Of a stretch of DNA of 64,000 nt, positions 1 to 12,375 are shown piece by piece. Position numbers and translations under genes: made by a program. The DNA is from Cellulomonas sp. WB94 (GTDB lineage Bacteria > Actinomycetota > Actinomycetes > Actinomycetales > Cellulomonadaceae), in contig NZ_QEES01000005.1 in assembly GCF_003115775.1 (NCBI RefSeq), positions 186,001 to 250,000 of the forward strand, written 5' to 3'. The first letter of the stretch is position 1, and every line of letters begins with the position of its first letter. The notes below the pieces were generated by a model that saw only the letters and a list, made by a program, of their open reading frames with translations, had not been told where the DNA came from and did no database searches.

Positions 1-207
1 CAATCGGACCCCTGGAAGCACAGTCCCGGGACCTCGGCGAACCGGCGTGCTGGGAGTGCTACTCCCCACCTGGCGCTCAAGGGACCAACGGCCCGATTTG
101 TCCGAATCCTAAGTGCCGGCACCATCGGTCGCGTCGCGCGTCCAACAGTGGAAGTCTGGCTGTCAGGACGTGAGGCGACTGGTGCGATGGCTGAGTCTGC
201 GCGTTGT
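1..207. other. No gene recognised at the left edge
   Basis: No reading frame in this stretch has a ribosome binding site together with a recognisable product on either strand. It may hold the promoter of the membrane protein gene that follows, but I see no convincing -35/-10 pair. Confidence 0.4.
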
Positions 208-222
208 GGAGGCGCTCGAATG
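208..222 (+). promoter_or_regulatory. Strong ribosome binding site with out-of-frame ATG
   Basis: GGAGG at 208-212 lies 7 bases before an ATG at 220. That ATG opens a 21-codon frame whose TGA (283-285) overlaps by one base the ATG at 285 of the membrane protein gene. It is either a short coupled leader ORF or the true start of the gene, separated by a missing base in the G run 270-273. Adding one G there would join the two frames. Confidence 0.5.
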
Positions 223-284
223 TCGACTCCGATGAGGCGGCCGACCCCGATCTCCCGCTCCGGCGGACCGGGGCGACGACGGTG

Positions 285-1025
285 ATGGATCGCGCCACGA
301 AGGTCAACGTTCCCCGGGTGAACGCCGCTGAGCCGGCGGACCTGGACATGTCATGGGCGTCCTTGTACCGGGCCGGCGCTCTGTCGGCGCTGCTCTATGT
401 GCTGCTCGTGCTGGTGCCGGTCGTGCTGGTCTTCGTCGCGCCCGTCCCGCCCACTGACGGACGCGAGCTGCTCGAGTACATCGCCGCCCACAAGGTCGTC
501 TACCTGACCGAGCTGGTGTGCTTCGTCGGGCTGAGCGTGCCCGCACTCATCGTCTTCGGCGCCCTGGCTGTGGCGCTGGGGCGGTCGAACAAGAGCATGG
601 CGGCCATCGGCGGTCTGTTCGGGATCGCCTCGGAGGCCATCGCACTTGCCCTGGGCAGCAGCCCTCAGTCCCTGCACGGCGGGCTGGTCGTGCTCAGCGA
701 CTCCTACCTGGCGGCCGGTACGGACGCCGAACGGGCCGGCCCGGTCAGCGCGGCGGACGCACTCATCGCGGCCACCAACGCGGTGTCCTGGGCCGGGATC
801 CTGACAGCGGCTGCGATCCTCGTCCTGTCCCTGATCATGCGGAAGGCGCACTTCGGCAGCGTGGTCGGAATCCTCGGGGTTGTCGCCGGCGCGGCCGGGA
901 TCATCTCCGAGTCGCTGCGACCCATGATCGGGTCGGCCTACCTGTTGTATGGGCTCCTGCTGCCGACCTGGTTCGCTCTGGTGGGCTGGAAGCTCCTTCG
1001 ACTCGACCGTCGGCGCACCTCGTGA
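285..1025 (+). CDS. DUF4386-like integral membrane protein
   Basis: About 246 residues with roughly six hydrophobic segments, the first at SALLYVLLVLVPVVLVFVAP and the last near the C-terminus before a KLLRLDRRR tail. Hydrophobic pattern and length resemble DUF4386 membrane proteins of unknown function. I chose ATG 285; ATG 348 would still keep the first membrane segment. The start is uncertain because a strong ribosome binding site serves an ATG at 220 in another frame. The stop overlaps the next gene's GTG by 4 bases, so the two are co-transcribed. The DUF4386 assignment is from pattern memory only. Confidence 0.7.
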   Translation: MDRATKVNVPRVNAAEPADLDMSWASLYRAGALSALLYVLLVLVPVVLVFVAPVPPTDGRELLEYIAAHKVVYLTELVCFVGLSVPALIVFGALAVALGRSNKSMAAIGGLFGIASEAIALALGSSPQSLHGGLVVLSDSYLAAGTDAERAGPVSAADALIAATNAVSWAGILTAAAILVLSLIMRKAHFGSVVGILGVVAGAAGIISESLRPMIGSAYLLYGLLLPTWFALVGWKLLRLDRRRTS

Positions 1026-1462
1026 GCCGGGTGCGAGGAAGTCTGGACATCGCCCGCCCGGTCGAGGAGGTCTTCGACCTCGTCGCCGACCAACGCAACG
1101 AGCCGAGCTTCAACCCCAAGATGACCGAAGCGACCATGCTCACCGACGGCCCGCTCGGCGTCGGGACCCGTTTCGGTGCAAAGGTTCTCAGCCGCGGCAA
1201 GCCGCTCCCGGTGACGATCGAGTACACCGCCTTCGACCGCCCGCACCGCATCGTCAGCCGCAGCGTCATGGCAGACGCGATCGCCGAGGGGCACGTGCAG
1301 TGCGACCCGACCCCGAGCGGCACGCGGTTCTCCTGGGACTGGACCGTGACGGTCTCTGGACCCGGCCGGTTCGCCGGGCCGCTGGTCGGTGTGATCGGGC
1401 GACGCCAGGAGCGCACCATCTGGACGAGCCTCAAACACCACCTCGAGGGCCGGGACACGTAG
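1022..1462 (+). CDS. SRPBCC family (START-like) protein
   Basis: 146 residues starting at GTG 1022, translationally coupled to the preceding membrane protein (GTGA overlap). The opening RGSLDIARPVEEVFDLVAD followed by N-x-x-x-F-N-P-K, and the late TVTVSGPGRFAGPLVG and C-terminal long-helix segment, are typical of polyketide cyclase/SRPBCC proteins, which bind small hydrophobic ligands in a helix-grip fold. No ligand or enzymatic role can be deduced. Shared transcription with a membrane protein suggests a joint, unknown role. Confidence 0.8.
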   Translation: MSRVRGSLDIARPVEEVFDLVADQRNEPSFNPKMTEATMLTDGPLGVGTRFGAKVLSRGKPLPVTIEYTAFDRPHRIVSRSVMADAIAEGHVQCDPTPSGTRFSWDWTVTVSGPGRFAGPLVGVIGRRQERTIWTSLKHHLEGRDT

Positions 1463-1606
1463 ACCCGCGGCGGCGGCCACGACGGTTCATCGAGTGCGCC
1501 GGGAATGCGCGCCGGGCGCCCGTCAGGCTCACGGGCGGTCGTCGTGACGTGGCCCACTCGGGCTGAGCGTCGGGTGCGCACACCACGAGCGGTCACCCTT
1601 GGCCCA

Positions 1607-6139
<4,533 letters not shown>

Positions 6140-6696
6140 CGGTTGCGTGAGCTCGCGCGCATCGCAGCGATCGGCGTGGCGGGGTGTCCCTCCGCAGCAG
6201 CGGGCGTGGAGCGGCGACACCCGTCGGAGCGGGTCGACCGGACGGCGCTCACCCGTCACAGGGACAGGCAGGCGCTCCGGAGCCGCGGTTGTCGTCGAGC
6301 ATCCGCCCGGCCCGTTCTACACTTCAGACGCGGCAGGACCGTGCGAACGGTATGCCGCTCCGCCAGCCAGCGGCCTGACCGGGACGTCGCACGCGATCGA
6401 TGTCCCGGAAGACTCGATCGCGGTGTCCGGCGGGAAGCTCCAGGTTCTCCGGCGATCGCGCGGGGCCACGGCCGTGCCCCGCGGTGGTTGACCGAGACGC
6501 CCGCACCATCGGCGTGAGCACGGGCCGACGGGCGGCGCGGGCGGGGACGCTGCGCGGTGACGTGGCGCCCGATCTCCGCACCCTGGCGCGGACTGCACGG
6601 AGCACGAGGCACGGGGCCGACGCCCGGTCGGTCCCGTGCGAGCACGGTACGTCGCGCTGCGCCGCAGACGCGGTGCGGGTGTGCGAGAAGGAGGAG
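6140..6696. other. 557-base gap without a recognised gene
   Basis: Several open frames cross this gap, but none combines a ribosome binding site with recognisable protein sequence; their composition is that of GC-rich noise. No convincing terminator follows the GH2 gene. The right end carries the ribosome binding site of the helicase gene. Confidence 0.5.
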
Positions 6697-8852
6697 ATGT
6701 GGCACGACCTGGCCAACGCCGGTCCGGTGGCACGCGCACTGATCCCGGTGCTCAGCGACGCCGCGCCTCGCGTCCCACCGAGCAGGGGATCATCCCGGTC
6801 CTCGCCGAGGTCGCCCGCGAGGTCGACAGCGCTGTGCAGCGACCCCCGACACGCCCGGCGGTGCGCACGAAGTTCCAGGTCGTGGCATTGCTCGTGCGCG
6901 AGGAGCGGGCCCGGGTGAAGGCCGACGGCGCTCTGACGGAGCCTGCGCGAACCAAGGAGCTCAAGCGGCTCGACGGGGTGGCGACGCTGCTGGCCAGGAC
7001 CGCTGCCCGCGACACCTCGTTGCTCGCGCTGCTCGCCGAGGACGCGCGGGTCTCCGACGCGGCGCGCGCCTTCAAGGCGTCCGTGATGCGCGCCGGCGGG
7101 CTGGAGCCACCCGAGGAGCCCGCGCACGCCGCGCCGGTCGCACCGGTGCCCGGCACCGAGAACCGGGTGGTGCCCCGGTCCGTCATCTCGCGCCAGCTCG
7201 CCAACCCGTTCCTCGCCCCGGACTACGAGGGCGCGGCCGAGCGGATCGCTTCACGGGCCCGTCGGCTGGCCGGCTGGGAGCTGCTCGAACCGCTCTTCAG
7301 GTCGTTCGAGAAGGCCGCACCCGGTGCACCCGCCTGCATGCCGCTACCCGAGGCCCGCTCGGTGTCCGTTCCACCCGGCCGGGAGCTGATGCCGCACCAG
7401 GCCCAGGTCGTCACGGCCACTGCCCGCGGCCATCGCACGTTCCTGCTCGCCGACGAGCCAGGGCTCGGCAAGACCGCCCAGGCGCTGCTCGCGGCCCAGG
7501 TGGCCGGCGCCTACCCGCTGCTGGTCGTGGTGCCCAACGTGGTGAAGACGAACTGGGCGCACGAGGTCGAGATGTGGACGCCGTCGCGCCGTTCCACGGT
7601 GGTCCACGGTGACGGTGACCGGGTCGACGCGTTCGCGGACGTCGTGATCGTGAACTACGAGCTCCTGGACCGGCACGTCGGCTGGCTCGGCGACCTCGGC
7701 TTCCGCGGCATGGTCGTCGACGAGGCGCACTTCATCAAGAACAAGACGTCCCAGCGCTCCCAGCACGTCCTCGCACTCTCGGAGCGGATCCGCGCCCGCA
7801 CATCCCGGCCGCTGCTGATGGCGCTCACCGGCACCCCGCTGATCAACGACATCGAGGACTTCCGAGCGATCTGGCAGCTCCTCGGCTGGATCGACGACAC
7901 CAAGCCGCTCGGCGCGCTGCAGACCGCGCTCGAGGAGACCGGGCTCACCCCGGCCGACCCGGGCTTCTCCGCCGCCGCGCGGGCCAGCGTGATCGACATG
8001 GGCATCGTGCGTCGCCGCAAGGCCGACGTCGTCGCCGACATCCCCGCCCGCCGGGTGGCGGACCTGCCGGTCGAGCTCGACGGCGCGGCCGGCCGCTCGA
8101 TCCGCGCCGCCGAGGCCGCGCTCGCCCGCGAGCTGGTCAGGCGCTACCGGTCCGCCATGGAGGTGCGTACCGGCGGTGGCGGGGCGGTGGTGGACGGGAT
8201 CGACCACGAGCTCGCTCGCCGGGTGGCGGCGGCGGAGCTCAAGGACTCGAGCTCGCAGACCGGTGGCGAGAACGTGTTCACGATGGTCCGCCGGATCGGC
8301 CAGGCCAAGGCCGGGCTGGCCGCCGACTACGCCGCACAGCTCGCCCGCAACGTCGGCAAGGTGGTGTTCTTCGCCAAGCACGTCGACGTGATGGATCTGG
8401 CCGAGAAGACCTTCGCCGAACGGGGAATCCGCTACGCCTCGATCCGCGGCGACCAGACGCCCAAGGTGCGCGAGAAGAACATCGCCGCGTTCGTGAACGA
8501 CCCCGACGTGTCGATCGTGGTGTGCTCCCTCATGGCCGCGGGTGTGGGGCTGAACCTCCAGGTCGCCTCCAACCTGGTGCTGGCCGAGCTGTCCTGGACC
8601 GACGCCGAGCAGACCCAGGCCATCGACCGGATCCACCGGATCGGCCAGTCCGAGCCCGTCACCGCGTGGCGGATCATCGCCGCGCAGACCATCGACGCCA
8701 AGATCGCGAAGCTGATCGACAGCAAATCGGGGCTGGCCGCCCGCGCGCTGGACGGAGCAGCGGACGAGGACGTCTCCTCGTCCACGGACGTTCAGCTCGA
8801 GGCCCTGGTCGGTCTGCTCACCGACGCGCTCGCCGCCGAGGGCGTGGGCTGA
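6697..8852 (+). CDS. SNF2-type DEAD/DEAH helicase, frameshifted near N-terminus
   Basis: Superfamily 2 ATPase of the Swi2/Snf2 class. Visible motifs include Walker A (DEPGLGKTAQ), motif II DEAH in VVDEAHFIKN, LMALTGTPLIN, and motif VI QAIDRIHRIGQ near the C-terminus. The role is ATP-driven remodelling or translocation on DNA; partners unknown. The N-terminus MWHDLANAGPVARAL lies in the frame of ATG 6697, behind AAGGAGG at 6688-6694 (short 2-base spacing; GTG 6673 and 6679 are alternatives). The rest is in the next frame. Adding one C to the run 6774-6776 gives a continuous 718-residue protein reading RVPTEQGIIPVL. I treat it as one gene with a probable sequencing error. Confidence 0.85.
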
Positions 8853-8939
8853 GCCACCGGACGACCCAGTCGAGCCGTGCAACCCCGTCGGGCCCTGTCG
8901 AGCAGCCGGGCCGGACGGTGCTGTCGAGCTCTTGACGCG

Positions 8940-8960
8940 ACACTTGCTATTTGCAAGTGT
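8940..8960. promoter_or_regulatory. Palindromic operator, HxlR type
   Basis: Perfect 8-base inverted repeat ACACTTGC-TATTT-GCAAGTGT just upstream of the VOC-HxlR gene pair, with a TTGACG at 8932-8937 immediately before it. ACTTGC(N5)GCAAGT matches my memory of HxlR-family operators. Position and symmetry suggest autoregulation of the pair by the HxlR protein encoded at 9441. Binding is inferred, not shown. Confidence 0.75.
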
Positions 8961-9000
8961 GGGTACCGCCACATACCGGGCCCACGAGACGGAGAGCATG

Positions 9001-9435
9001 ATGACTTCGATGTTCGTCAACCTGCCGGTGACCGACCTCGAACGCGCGAAGGCGTTCTACACGGCGATCGGATTCACCATCAACCCGGCCTTCAGCGACC
9101 ACAACGCGGCCTGCGTCGTCGTCGAGGAGGACCACAGCTACTTCATGATCCTGACGCGCGAGTACTTCCAGACCTTCACCGAGCTGCCGATCGGCGACCC
9201 CGCAGTGAACCCGTCGGCGTCGACGGCGATCTTCCTCGACAGCCGCGAGGCCGTCGACAAGGCTGTCGCCGACGGCCTCGCAGCGGGCGGCTCGGAGCCG
9301 CAACCCGCCACCGACTACGGCTTCATGTACCAGCGCCAGCTCACCGACCCCGACGGCAACGCCCTCGAGTTCGGCTGGATGGACCCGGTCGCCGCCGCGC
9401 AGGGCCCCGAGGCCTACATGAACCAGCAGGCCTGA
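9001..9435 (+). CDS. VOC family (glyoxalase-fold) protein
   Basis: 144 residues. ATG 9001 is preferred over 8998 because GGAG at 8991-8994 then has 6-base spacing. SMFVNLPVTDLERAKAFYTAIGF at the N-terminus and QLTDPDGNALEFGWMDP near the C-terminus are the two halves of a vicinal-oxygen-chelate fold. The second half retains the typical Glu of the metal site (LEFGW). Substrate unknown; relatives act as lyases, dioxygenases or binding proteins. It is followed after 5 bases by an HxlR regulator, so it is probably the regulator's target in a detoxification response. Confidence 0.88.
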   Translation: MTSMFVNLPVTDLERAKAFYTAIGFTINPAFSDHNAACVVVEEDHSYFMILTREYFQTFTELPIGDPAVNPSASTAIFLDSREAVDKAVADGLAAGGSEPQPATDYGFMYQRQLTDPDGNALEFGWMDPVAAAQGPEAYMNQQA

Positions 9436-9440
9436 GGTCG

Positions 9441-10081
9441 ATGGCCGCACGCGAGTACGGGCAGTACTGCGGCGTCACGCGAGCCCTCGAGCTCGTGGGC
9501 GAGCGCTGGGCACTGCTCATCGTTCGCGACCTGCTCGTCGGGCCGCGCCGCTACGGCGAGCTCGCCGCGGGGCTCCCCCGCATCCCGAGCAACATCCTGG
9601 CGGCGCGGCTCAAGGAGCTGCAGGCAGCCGGCATCATCCGCCGGGTACCGCACTCGCGCGTCATCGTCTACGAGCTGACGCCCTACGGCCGCGAGCTCGA
9701 GCCCGTCGTGCTCGCGTTCGGCGCCTGGGGCTTCAAGGCGATGGGCGAGCCGCGGGAGGAGCAGATCATCACCCCCGACTCGATGACCATGGCCCTGCGC
9801 ACTGCCTTCCGGCCGCAGGTGGCGGCGAACCTGCCCGCGACCGCCTACGCGGCGCGCTTCGGTCCCGCCGAGCTGCTCATCCGGGTGGCCGGCCCCACCC
9901 TGGACGTGACGCGCGGGATGGACCGGTCGACCTCGCCTTTGCCGCGGGTCCGGGCATCCGCCGGGTCATCTCCGGCGAGCTCGCCCCGGATCGCGCGATC
10001 GCAACCGGCGTGGTGGAGGTGCTGCGCGGGCGCGGCGACCTCCTCGACCGCTTCGCGAGCACGTTCCACCTGGCCGCCTGA
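9441..10081 (+). CDS. HxlR family transcriptional regulator, frameshifted C-terminus
   Basis: Winged-helix regulator. CGVTRALELVGERWALLIVRDLL, then GPRRYGEL, LPRIPSNILAARLKELQAAGII and the wing VIVYELTPYGREL are the standard HxlR sequence (near residues 10-85). A C-terminal SCP2-like effector region follows. From about 9918 the reading frame is lost. Adding one G to GGG 9915-9917 restores RGDGPVDLAFAAGPGIRRVI and ends at TGA 10079-10081 with FASTFHLAA, giving 213 residues. As sequenced, translation runs on to 10124 with an unrelated tail. It probably controls itself and the VOC gene through the palindrome at 8940-8960. Confidence 0.88.
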
Positions 10082-10189
10082 GCCGAGCCACGAACGCGCG
10101 CGGCGACTCGCGACGCGGTTCTGACCGCCGCTTGGTCGCTGGGAACGACGTCCCTGTACGGGCAGTAGCGAGCGGCGCAGGATGAAGAC

Positions 10190-11131
10190 ATGAGGCGTCG
10201 TCGGGCGTCGGTCGTCGTCGTGCTGGCCTTCCTGCTGCTCGCGGCGGGCTGTGGCGGCCCTGACGAGGCTCCGCGCCCCACGACTGCCTCCCCGACCTCG
10301 ACCGTGGCACCGTCGCCACGTCCGTCGGCCTCCGACGACGAACCTGCTTCGCCACCGGCCGCAGCGACCACACCGGCCGCCACCAGAACCGCCGCGCCAC
10401 CCTCGACGGCTCAGCCCTCTGTCCCCGCCCCCGCCCCACCGGCGCCCGCGCCGGCCCCAGCAACCCCGTCTCCCCCCGCACCCGACACTCACGTCCCGAC
10501 GGCTCTCCTCGGGACCGACTGGGAACGCCTGCCGACCACAGACCGCGTCGTCGCGCTGACGTTCGACAGCGGATCGAGCGACTCAGCGGTGGCGAGCATC
10601 CTGTCGACCCTGGCGACCGAGCACGTCTCTGCGACCTTCTTCGTGACCGGCGACTTCGCCCGGCGCTACCCCGGCCAGGTCGCCGCGATCGCGTCGGCCG
10701 GTCACCGCGTGGGGAACCACAGCGACAGCCACGAGCACTACCCGGCCCTCACGGATGCGCAGATCTCTGACGACCTCGGACACGCCGAGGCGGCGATCGT
10801 CGCTGCCGGCGCGACTGCGGCGCCGTGGTTCCGGTTCCCGTACGGCGACCGCACGTCCGGGGACATCCGGGCGGTCAACGCCGCGGGCTACGTCCCGGTG
10901 CCATGGACGGTGGACACCCTCGGCTGGAAGGGCACCAGCGGCGGTCAGACGAAAGCAACCGTGGTGCAGCGCACCCTGGGCGCCGCCCAGCCGGGTGAGA
11001 TCGTCCTGATGCACGTCGGCGCGAACCCGGACGACGGGACGATCCTGGACGCCCATGCCCTTCCGGAAGTCATCGCGCGCCTGCGGGCCGCGGGGTACAG
11101 CTTCGTCACCGTGGACCGGTTGCGCGGCTGA
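10190..11131 (+). CDS. Polysaccharide deacetylase-like lipoprotein (NodB fold)
   Basis: 313 residues. It starts with a lipoprotein signal, LLLAAGCGG, so it should be lipid-anchored outside the membrane. A Pro/Thr/Ser/Ala-rich linker (about residues 28-105) leads to a NodB homology domain. Motif 1 reads TFDSG (Asp126, Ser127) instead of TFDDG, so the usual metal-binding Asp is replaced. The HSDSH zinc motif, RFPYG and the late LMHVG are present. Family members remove N- or O-acetyl groups from cell-wall polysaccharides or peptidoglycan; activity here is uncertain because of the motif-1 change, though TFDxG variants occur in actinobacteria. Confidence 0.85.
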   Translation: MRRRRASVVVVLAFLLLAAGCGGPDEAPRPTTASPTSTVAPSPRPSASDDEPASPPAAATTPAATRTAAPPSTAQPSVPAPAPPAPAPAPATPSPPAPDTHVPTALLGTDWERLPTTDRVVALTFDSGSSDSAVASILSTLATEHVSATFFVTGDFARRYPGQVAAIASAGHRVGNHSDSHEHYPALTDAQISDDLGHAEAAIVAAGATAAPWFRFPYGDRTSGDIRAVNAAGYVPVPWTVDTLGWKGTSGGQTKATVVQRTLGAAQPGEIVLMHVGANPDDGTILDAHALPEVIARLRAAGYSFVTVDRLRG

Positions 11132-11610
11132 GTCGGCGCGACGGCTGCGGCCCGCGTTGCCCGTCAAGCTCACTCGCGAACCTCGACGCTGTGCCGGACT
11201 GGCGACGCGGCGTTGCGTTGGACGTGGGGCATTCGTGCCACGCGCGAAAGGGCCGTGACCGGAGGACCGCCCGGACGCGAAGAAGCAATCCCCGCCAGGC
11301 TCACCGGAGGCCGTCCAGACGAACCATCGAAAGCGCGGTCAGTAGTGCCCCGTCACCAGCAGGTCGGGCTGATGGCCGGAGCTCGGGATCCGCGCTGACG
11401 CTGCGCACGACGGGGTGGTCTCTCCCCCGAGTGGTGACGCCGACGCACACAATTGTCGCCGGGTTGCCGCACGCCAGGGACGACCGGGACCTATGACCCT
11501 TCGCACAGTCCTCGCGCCAGCGGGACGATTCAGGTGCCGCCCTCGGGGCGTGACGCGATGGGCGGGTAGGAGAACAAGCGAAGCGGTTTCCCACCGAAGG
11601 AAGCGCCGAG
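11132..11610. other. 479-base gap without a recognised gene
   Basis: Small open frames occur on both strands, but none has a credible ribosome binding site with a recognisable product. I see no terminator with a T tract after the deacetylase gene and no clear promoter for the DUF6326 gene. Confidence 0.45.
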
Positions 11611-12108
11611 ATGAACCCTCAGAACTATGCCGCCCGCAGTGCCCGACCAGAAGAGCAGACCTCCGGGACGACGACGACCAGGCGGTACCGAGACGTCCCC
11701 GTCGATGTCAAGCTCGTTCTTTGTGCGCTGTGGATCGCGATGCTGTTCGTGTTCGCCTACGTCGACATCTTCGGGTTCTATCGCGCTGACGTTCTCAACG
11801 CAGCGCTGGACGGCAAGGTGGCGACCACGGGATTCACGATCGACCAGACATTCCTGAGCCTCACCCTGGTCTACATCCTGATCGCCGCTCTGATGGTGGT
11901 CCTGTCGCTCGTTCTCCCACCACGCGTCAACCGGATCGTCAACATCGTCGTCAGCCTCGTCTACATCGTCACCATCATCGGGTCGGCCGTCGGCGAGACG
12001 TGGATCTACTACTTCCTCGGAAGCATCGTTGAAGTGATGCTCCTCGCCGCCGTCGCCCGGACCGCCTGGACGTGGCCGGCACCTCAGATCGCACCCGCGC
12101 TGCCATAG
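11611..12108 (+). CDS. DUF6326 family membrane protein
   Basis: 165 residues. A polar 30-residue N-terminus precedes four hydrophobic segments: LVLCALWIAMLFVFAYVDIF, LSLTLVYILIAALMVVLSLV, NIVVSLVYIVTIIGSAVG, and the last before AWTWP. The conserved VPVDVKL, YVDIFGFYRADV and GETWIYYF pattern matches my memory of DUF6326 proteins, whose function is unknown. It lies alone between two surface-protein genes on the same strand. Confidence 0.8.
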   Translation: MNPQNYAARSARPEEQTSGTTTTRRYRDVPVDVKLVLCALWIAMLFVFAYVDIFGFYRADVLNAALDGKVATTGFTIDQTFLSLTLVYILIAALMVVLSLVLPPRVNRIVNIVVSLVYIVTIIGSAVGETWIYYFLGSIVEVMLLAAVARTAWTWPAPQIAPALP

Positions 12109-12111
12109 GCA

Positions 12112-12130
12112 AGCGAGGACAGCCCTCGCT
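12112..12130 (+). terminator. Weak hairpin after the DUF6326 gene
   Basis: AGCGAGG (12112-12118) and CCTCGCT (12124-12130) form a 7-base perfect stem with a 5-base loop, starting 3 bases after the stop codon. No T tract follows, so the terminator role is only suggested by position. Confidence 0.4.
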
Positions 12131-12375
12131 GGGGCGCTTGTTGGTCGCGGAACCGGGGGCACGCACAAGGGCGCGCCTCGGCAGCCTTCGGGTCGACTGA
12201 GCTTCCGCCTCGTCCGCACGACCGCTCCCGAGTCCGGCGCCCGTGAGACGTTTCAGACTTCACCCCGTCAGAACGCGGTCGGCACCCGTTCGGCCCATGC
12301 CCGCTTTGCCTGGTTCGTGCCACTGTGCGAGCTATGGGGGACCCGAGTCTTCCTGGTCCGATGAGGAGGATTCCC

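Noticed and set aside
6280-6320. TTGTCG and TACACT as a promoter before the helicase
   Set aside because: The spacing is about 23 bases, too long for a normal promoter.
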